The position numbers and the translations under genes are program-made. DNA of 19,218 bases from Oscillospiraceae bacterium. Lineage in GTDB: Bacteria > Bacillota_A > Clostridia > Oscillospirales > Ruminococcaceae. Each line of letters opens with the position of its first letter. Position 1 is the first letter of the stretch. This document shows positions 14,324 to 19,218 of the stretch, in pieces. Below the pieces are notes generated by a model. The model was not told the origin of the DNA. It saw only the letters and a program-made list of their open reading frames with translations, and ran no database searches. The stretch is taken from the NCBI GenBank assembly GCA_900766795.1, contig CAAFWX010000015.1:1-19218 (forward strand). The letters run 5' to 3'.

Positions 14324-15484
14324 ATGATAGCTTATTCTATGAACACAATGCCCCCTGCTGCGGCTGCCGCCGAAATTACAATGGAAAACGTAAAGCGTGC
14401 GCGTGCGTTTCACCAAAGCTTTCCCGAATATTTCCCCACGCCGCTTGTGGACATGGCGGCGCTTGCAAAGGCGCTGGGCTTAGGCGAGGTGCGCGTTAAG
14501 GACGAAAGCAAACGTTTCGGGCTGAACGCGTTCAAGGTGCTGGGCGCGTCCTACGCAATGGGAAAATACCTTGCGAAAAGCTATGGCATACTCGACGACG
14601 CCCTGCGACTTGATACGATAAAAGCGGCGCAGGCAGCAGGAAAGCCGGTTCATTTCTATGCGGCGACGGACGGAAACCACGGCAGGGCGGTTGCATGGAC
14701 TGCGGCAAAGCTGGGTCAGCCGGCAAGCATTTTTATGCCCGAAGGGTCATCCGAGGAGCGGCTGAACAATATAAAAGCCACCGGCGCATACGCCGAAATC
14801 ACGGATATGAACTACGACGACGCGGTGCGGTTTGCGGCGGCGCAGGCGGAGAAAACGGGCGGAGTAATAATTCAGGACACGGCGTGGGAGGGCTATGAGG
14901 AAATCCCGCTGAACATCATGGCAGGCTACGGCGTTATTGCCGACGAGGCGCTGGAATGCGGCTTCATGCCGACGCACGTTTTTTTGCAGGCGGGTGTAGG
15001 CTCTTTCGCGGGCGGAATTGCGGGCGCGTTCAGAGCTTACTGTAAAACAAGCGGCAGACAAATGCCGAAGATCATCGTCGCCGAATCCGACCGTGCGGAC
15101 TGCTATTACCGCAGCGCGCTGGCGGCGGACGGAAAGCCGCGCTTTGTGGGCGGCGAGATGAGAACGCTTATGGCAGGACTTGCCTGCGGCGAGCCGAATC
15201 CGATTGCTTTTGACATACTGAGAAACGAGGTGTCTTGCTTTGTTTCCTGCGGCGACAAGGTTGCCGCTGACGGCATGAGGATTTTGTCATCTATGGGAGT
15301 TACCTCGGGCGAAAGCGGCGCGGTCACCTGCGGACTTCTTGCGCATATCTGCATGGAACTGCCCGAACTGAAAAAAGAACTGGGATTGAATGAACTTTCT
15401 CGAGTGCTGCTTATCAGCACCGAGGGCGACACGGACAAGCAGCGCTATCAGGATATCGTATGGTTCGGGCGCAGCAATTTGTAA
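14324..15484 (+). CDS. dpaL: 2,3-diaminopropionate ammonia-lyase
   Basis: This 386-residue PLP enzyme (fold type II) cleaves 2,3-diaminopropionate to pyruvate and two ammonia. It matches E. coli YgeX/DpaL through its length as I recall it: KDESKRFGLNAFKVLG with the PLP lysine at 71, ATDGNHGRAVAW (Asp116), EITDMNYDDAVR, QDTAWEGY (Asp185), THVFLQAGVG, MAGLACGEPNP and LLISTEGDTD near the end. Both aspartates reported as catalytic in the E. coli enzyme are kept. GGGGAGG inside the end of the previous gene is its ribosome binding site. In E. coli the gene sits with ygeW, ygeY and hyuA; here two of those partners are also present but interleaved with allantoin-pathway genes. Confidence 0.93.
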   Translation: MIAYSMNTMPPAAAAAEITMENVKRARAFHQSFPEYFPTPLVDMAALAKALGLGEVRVKDESKRFGLNAFKVLGASYAMGKYLAKSYGILDDALRLDTIKAAQAAGKPVHFYAATDGNHGRAVAWTAAKLGQPASIFMPEGSSEERLNNIKATGAYAEITDMNYDDAVRFAAAQAEKTGGVIIQDTAWEGYEEIPLNIMAGYGVIADEALECGFMPTHVFLQAGVGSFAGGIAGAFRAYCKTSGRQMPKIIVAESDRADCYYRSALAADGKPRFVGGEMRTLMAGLACGEPNPIAFDILRNEVSCFVSCGDKVAADGMRILSSMGVTSGESGAVTCGLLAHICMELPELKKELGLNELSRVLLISTEGDTDKQRYQDIVWFGRSNL

Positions 15485-15496
15485 AGGAGTGTTTTC

Positions 15497-17080
15497 ATGA
15501 GAACACTGATAAAAAACGGCTTCGTCATAGACGGAAGCGGCAGCGAGGGCTTCTATGGAAGCGTTGTTATCGACGGCGAGCGCATTTCGTATGTGGGAAA
15601 ATCCGCTGCCGTCTGCTACGAGAGAGTGATTGACGCGAAGGGGAAGGTCGTTTGTCCCGGCTTTATCGACACTCACAGCCACAGCGACCTGAAGCTGCTT
15701 GAACAGCCGTTTCAGGCGCCTAAGATTTGTCAGGGAATAACCACCGAGGTGCTGGGTCAGGACGGAATATCAATGGCGCCGCTGCCGAAAAAATATACCG
15801 CGGAGTGGAAGAAAAACCTCGCGGGGCTTGACGGCGAAAGCGACAGGATAAGCTGGGAATACCCCGACACGGCAAGCTATCTGAGCGGGCTTGAGAACGC
15901 GGGAATATGCACAAACGCGGCGTATCTCATTCCGCACGGAAACGTCCGGCTTGAGGTTATGGGGCTTACCGACAGGAAAGCCACCCGCGAAGAATTGGAC
16001 GAGATGAAGCGCGTTGTGAAACGCGAGATGGAGGCGGGCGCGCTTGGTCTTTCCTCGGGGCTTATATACATTCCCTGCGCCTACGGTGATGTTGATGAAC
16101 TAACCGCGCTGTGCAGCGTGGTTGCGGAGTATGACGGAGTGTTTGTGGTGCACCAGCGCAGCGAAGCGGAGCTTATCCTCTCCTCAATGGACGAAATTCT
16201 CGAGGTTGCAAGAAGAAGCGGAGTAAGAATCCACTTCTCGCACTTCAAGGCTTGCGGCAAAAAGACGTGGGCGCTTGTTCCGCAGATGCTGGAAAAGCTG
16301 GACAAGGCGCGGGAGCAGGGAATCCGCATAAGCTTTGACCAGTACCCTTACGTTGCGGGCAGCACGACGCTTTCTGTCGTTATGCCGCCTTGGGTGCAGG
16401 CAGACGGAATGAACAGAATGCTAGAGATTCTTTCCGATGAAACGCAGCTTCAGAAAATCGAAAAGGAGATACTGAGCGAAAACTGCGGCTGGGACAATTT
16501 CTTTGATTTTGCAGGCGCGGAGAATATCTACATAACCTATGTAGGCAGCGAGAAAAACGCCGACCTTATCGGAAAGAGCATTGCGGAAATTGCGCAGCTT
16601 TGGGGAATGACCCCCGTCCGCGCGGCGGCGAAGCTACTGGTTGACGAAAAGAACGCCGTTTCGATGGTGGACTTCTATGGCACTGAGGAGCACGTCAAGC
16701 TGTTCCTTTCCCGACCCGAGCAGAACGTCTGCACCGACGGACTTCTTTCGGGAAAGCCGCACCCGAGAGTGTACGGCGCGTTCGCGCGAGTGCTTGGAAA
16801 ATACGTCAGGGAAGAAAGGCTTATGCCGCTTCACACTGCGGTTTACAAGATGACGGGCAAGGCGGCGCAGGCAATGTCGATAAAGGAACGGGGTCTGCTG
16901 AAAGAGGGGTTCTTTGCGGACGTTGTGATATTCGACAAGGACAAAATTATTGATAAGGGCGACTATAAGGACCCGTGCCATCACCCCGACGGAGTTGATA
17001 CCGTGATAGTAAACGGCAAAATCGTCTTTGCGCAGGGACAGAAATTCCGTATGTGCTCGGGCAAGGTTATTAGGAGATAA
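15497..17080 (+). CDS. N-acyl-D-amino-acid deacylase / D-aminoacylase-family amidohydrolase
   Basis: The 527-residue protein has the D-aminoacylase layout: a small N-terminal beta domain, then TIM barrel with DTHSHSD (His60, His62), the metal-binding cysteine in CQGITTEV (Cys78), SSGLIYIP, VVHQRSE (His219), FSHFK (His249), CTDGLLSG (Asp414) and the signature HPRVYGAFARVLGKYVRE. Family members deacylate N-acyl-D-amino acids or related N-substituted compounds, including dihydroorotase-like or N-carbamoyl substrates. Length is slightly above the usual 480-500. AAAGGAG lies 9 nt before the ATG and 4 nt after the lyase stop begins the gap. Linkage to dpaL and ygeY suggests it prepares a D-configured or N-substituted diamino acid for cleavage (inference). 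Confidence 0.9.
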   Translation: MRTLIKNGFVIDGSGSEGFYGSVVIDGERISYVGKSAAVCYERVIDAKGKVVCPGFIDTHSHSDLKLLEQPFQAPKICQGITTEVLGQDGISMAPLPKKYTAEWKKNLAGLDGESDRISWEYPDTASYLSGLENAGICTNAAYLIPHGNVRLEVMGLTDRKATREELDEMKRVVKREMEAGALGLSSGLIYIPCAYGDVDELTALCSVVAEYDGVFVVHQRSEAELILSSMDEILEVARRSGVRIHFSHFKACGKKTWALVPQMLEKLDKAREQGIRISFDQYPYVAGSTTLSVVMPPWVQADGMNRMLEILSDETQLQKIEKEILSENCGWDNFFDFAGAENIYITYVGSEKNADLIGKSIAEIAQLWGMTPVRAAAKLLVDEKNAVSMVDFYGTEEHVKLFLSRPEQNVCTDGLLSGKPHPRVYGAFARVLGKYVREERLMPLHTAVYKMTGKAAQAMSIKERGLLKEGFFADVVIFDKDKIIDKGDYKDPCHHPDGVDTVIVNGKIVFAQGQKFRMCSGKVIRR

Positions 17081-17084
17081 TTAC

Positions 17085-18242
17085 ATGGATGTAAAATCGA
17101 TACTCAAAAGGCTTATCAGAGCAAAAAGCATATCGGGCGAGGAGCAGAACGTTGTCGGCGAGATAAAAAGCATAATGCGGGAAGCAGGCTTTGACAAAAT
17201 CGAAACCGACAAGTACGGCAACGTTATCGGAACGATAAACGGCTCTCGCGAGGGAAAAACAATCCTGTTTGACGCGCACATAGACACCGTTCCCGTAAGC
17301 GATGCGCAGGAATGGGAGCATGACCCTTTCGCCGCCGAGGAAGCGGACGGCAAAATCTACGGCAGAGGCGCAAGCGATATGAAGGGAGCGCTCGCCGCAA
17401 TGCTTTATGCGGGCAGCATTCTGGCAAAGAAACGCGATTTTGCGGGGAAATTCCTTGTCAGCGGAGTTGTCCACGAGGAATGTTTTGAGGGAATTGCCGC
17501 GCGGGAAATCTCCTCTGTATACAAACCCGATTATGTTGTAATCGGCGAAGCGAGCGAGCTTAGAGTTAACATAGGTCAGCGCGGCAGAGCGGAGGTTGTA
17601 GTGGAAACCTACGGCAAATGCGCTCATTCCTCAAACCCGAAGGCAGGAGTGAATGCGGTGCTGTGCTGCTTTAAGCTGTGCGGCGAAATCGAAAAGCTGC
17701 CCGTTGTCTGTCATGAGCGGCTCGGGCAGGGAATCCTAGCACTGACGGATATCATTTCCTCTCCATACCCCGGCGCGTCGGTTATCCCGAACAAATGCCG
17801 TGTGACCTATGACAGGAGAACCGTTGCCGGCGAAACCCCCGAAAGCGTTCTCGCGCCGATAAAGAGCATAATAGAAAAGCTCTCCGCCGAGGACGAAAGC
17901 TTTTCTGCCCGCGCGTATATTGCGCATGGCAGCGAAACCTGCTATACGGGGGAAGAAATCAGCGGCGAGCGGTTTTTCCCGTCATGGCTTATGGACGAGG
18001 ACAGCGATTTCGTTAAAGCCGCCGTTGCGGGCGTTGAAAAATACGGAATCAAGACCGCTCTTGGCAGCTACTCTTTCTGTACGAACGGCAGCCATTACGC
18101 AGGAGAAGCGGGAATCGAAACCATCGGTTTCGGTCCGTCACAGGAGAACCTTGCTCATGTAAAGGACGAATACATCGATATAAGCAGCCTTGAGGCAGCC
18201 GCAAAGGGGTATGTCGGAATCGTCGAGGAGGTTCTGAAATAA
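17085..18242 (+). CDS. ygeY: M20 hydrolase, YgeY / ArgE-DapE type
   Basis: The 385-residue enzyme has FDAHIDTVPV (His65, Asp67), GRGASDMKG (Asp98), HEECFEG (Glu131/132), GEAS (Glu155) and ENLAHVKDEY (His358). Its similarity to E. coli YgeY is clear in NIGQRGRAEV, CAHSS, FPSWLMDEDSDFV and SFCTNG, then IETIGFGP. YgeY is annotated as a selenium-metabolism-linked hydrolase and is part of the set linked to anaerobic urate catabolism; its substrate is not settled to my knowledge. The ATG at 17085 has AGGAG 9 nt upstream, overlapping the previous stop; the longer frame from 17028 lies in the deacylase gene and is rejected. It is the last gene before the terminator at 18274. A dipeptidase or ArgE-like deacetylase function is the alternative. 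Confidence 0.85.
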   Translation: MDVKSILKRLIRAKSISGEEQNVVGEIKSIMREAGFDKIETDKYGNVIGTINGSREGKTILFDAHIDTVPVSDAQEWEHDPFAAEEADGKIYGRGASDMKGALAAMLYAGSILAKKRDFAGKFLVSGVVHEECFEGIAAREISSVYKPDYVVIGEASELRVNIGQRGRAEVVVETYGKCAHSSNPKAGVNAVLCCFKLCGEIEKLPVVCHERLGQGILALTDIISSPYPGASVIPNKCRVTYDRRTVAGETPESVLAPIKSIIEKLSAEDESFSARAYIAHGSETCYTGEEISGERFFPSWLMDEDSDFVKAAVAGVEKYGIKTALGSYSFCTNGSHYAGEAGIETIGFGPSQENLAHVKDEYIDISSLEAAAKGYVGIVEEVLK

Positions 18243-18273
18243 GGCTGCGCAGCGGCACAACAACAGGATAATT

Positions 18274-18303
18274 AACCGCCCGGGCTTATGTTCGGGCGGT
18301 TTT
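18274..18303 (+). terminator. Intrinsic terminator of the AllC-YgeY operon
   Basis: AACCGCCCG (18274-18282) and CGGGCGGTT (18293-18301) form a perfect 9-bp stem with a 10-nt loop, ending in TTTTGTCTGT. It lies 31 nt after the YgeY stop codon. Confidence 0.85.
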
Positions 18304-18567
18304 GTCTGTCGGAAGAAGTTCCGTCATCAGTCCGATATACAATTCTCCCTTGTTTTTTCGCAAAATAGGGGCATAATGTTCTCGGGCGAGGCACAGTATT
18401 CAATTGCCGAAATGCCGTCAAACCGCATCACAGCGTTGTTTGATTAACTCTTGAGTGTTCTTCTGCTGAAACTTCGTGGGAAGAAAGTTTCATCTGTTTT
18501 GCCGGAATGCTGCCCGCCCGAAAAGGGCATAACAAAGCCAAGCGTTGCTATTGACGGGGCAGCCTGC
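18304..18567. other. Non-coding gap between two convergent terminators
   Basis: No open frame here has a ribosome binding site or recognisable protein. The one notable structure is an 8-bp inverted repeat, TGAAACTT (18467-18474) and AAGTTTCA (18485-18492), with a 10-nt loop followed by TCTGTTTT; it could be a weak plus-strand terminator of a short or lost transcript. A small GCCC/GGGC stem follows near 18526-18538. Confidence 0.5.
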
Positions 18568-18600
18568 AAAAAAAGCGGGGCGCCCCTTTGGACGCTCCGC
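18568..18600 (-). terminator. Intrinsic terminator of the minus-strand surface-protein gene
   Basis: On the minus strand GCGGAGCGTCC (18600-18590) pairs with GGGCGCCCCGC (18585-18575) around a 4-nt loop, with one A-C mismatch and one U-G pair, followed by seven T (18574-18568). It lies 16 nt after the TAA at 18617. Confidence 0.75.
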
Positions 18601-18616
18601 ATAGTATCTGCCGGAA

Positions 18617-19104
18617 TTAGTCGGCAAAGTATTCTGCCGCTGCGCAGCCGTATTCGTAGAGCGCTGCAACAACATCGGAAAGGCCCTCGGTTGTGCTGTC
18701 AATCGCGCCCAGAACATAGCTGTATACGCTGTAATTGCTGATTGTTACGCCGCCGACAGTTACCTCGAACAAATTAGCCATCTCGTTTGCGGCAATGCCG
18801 GAGATTGCAAGATATGTGCCGTTGTTGTCGCTGTCTATTGTCAGGCGGGAAGCGTCAACTGCCTTGCCGTTTTCCGTTACGGTAAAGTCGCTTAATGCGA
18901 ACTCCTTGCCGCTGAAGTAGAGCTTTGCGGTCACCTTGCTTTTCAGCGAGATAACCTGACCCGCAAAGTCGATTTCGGAATCGTTGTCGGTCGCGGTGTG
19001 CTCATACTGCGCGAGGGCGGCAGCGGATACATCGGGCTTTGTAAAGCTCATATCCGTCTTGCCGCGGAAAACTTCTCTGCTGCTGCTGCTGCGCCGTAGT
19101 TAAG
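18617..19104 (-). pseudogene. 3' remnant of a secreted or surface protein gene, truncated and frameshifted
   Basis: An ATG at 19051 gives a 144-residue product, but it has no ribosome binding site. Its end, NYSVYSYVLGAI then VVAALYEYGCAAAEYF, is the C-terminal signature of modular Ruminococcus-type surface proteins. Just upstream, in another frame, the DNA reads LNYGAAAAAEKF, the equivalent repeat motif of these proteins, then runs to a stop. The two frames join at the TTTT run (19068-19071): one missing T would restore EKFFRGKTDMSF. The gene therefore appears shifted by 1 nt and has no 5' part, its left flank being the 22-nt repeat. A sequencing error at the T-run could explain the shift but not the missing beginning. 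It is unrelated in function to the catabolic island. Confidence 0.6.
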
Positions 19105-19121
19105 GCAACACCGCATAATTT
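19100..19121 (-). repeat. 22-nt dispersed repeat, copy C
   Basis: On the minus strand it carries the core TTATGCGGTGTTGCCTT and overlaps by a few bases the first surviving codons (Leu-Asn) of the broken surface-protein gene. It looks like the edge of an inserted or recombined segment. The remaining 97 nt to the window end (19122-19218) hold no recognised gene; a 64-codon minus-strand frame (19002-19196) runs through them but crosses into the pseudogene in the wrong frame. Confidence 0.6.
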
Positions 19122-19218
19122 ATCAAAAAATACGCCCGCTGTCTGAAACAAGCAGTAGATGTCTGTGCACTGCTTAAATTTTTCACCGAGGCGCACTGAA
19201 TCAAGCTGCCAGACAAGG

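Noticed and set aside
19002..19196. 64-codon minus-strand frame at the right edge as a transposase fragment
   Set aside because: No transposase motif is recognisable and the frame crosses the repeat and the surface-protein remnant out of phase.

Overview
The window looks like chromosomal DNA of a Gram-positive, obligately anaerobic gut-type Clostridia (Oscillospiraceae/Ruminococcus-like). The reasons are strong AGGAGG-type ribosome binding sites, a lipobox lipoprotein with a long Ser/Thr linker, a PucR-family regulator, and at the right edge a surface-protein fragment with the C-terminal 'YSYV...ALYEYG.AAAEYF' signature common in that family. This placement is inferred from features, not from a marker gene.

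Almost the whole window is one catabolic island for ring-type or carbamoylated nitrogen compounds (purine ureides, hydantoins). Layout: (1) 74-2755, minus strand, three tightly coupled hydrolase genes: an intact Amidohydro_2 enzyme, a paralogue that has lost most of its metal ligands, and an M20D amidohydrolase. (2) 2756-3185, a divergent control region with two copies of a 13-bp palindrome, a textbook sigma-A promoter and a leader terminator (attenuator). (3) 3186-8386, plus strand: NitT/TauT-type ABC importer (ATPase, permease, lipoprotein), hydantoinase/dihydropyrimidinase and hydantoin/allantoin-type racemase. (4) 8391-10001, minus strand: PucR-family regulator. (5) 10094-18242, plus strand, seven genes with gaps of 2-18 nt: AllC-type amidohydrolase, AllE (ureidoglycine aminohydrolase), a SerA-type 2-hydroxyacid dehydrogenase, a second divergent AllC-like hydrolase, diaminopropionate ammonia-lyase (DpaL/YgeX), a D-aminoacylase-type deacylase and a YgeY-type M20 hydrolase, closed by an intrinsic terminator. 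(6) 18304-19218: non-coding sequence, then the truncated and frameshifted 3' end of a surface-protein gene on the minus strand, abutting a copy of a 22-nt repeat that also occurs at 50-71 and 6096-6117.

Working model (inference): the importer brings in a hydantoin or ureide, racemase and hydantoinase open the ring, AllC and AllE take allantoate to ureidoglycolate, the second AllC-like enzyme may release glyoxylate, and the SerA-like enzyme may reduce it. DpaL, YgeY and the hydantoinase are also members of the gene set linked to anaerobic urate breakdown in gut bacteria, so two purine-degradation gene sets appear to be merged in one locus. The classical AllD, YgeW carbamoyltransferase and carbamate kinase are not in the window.
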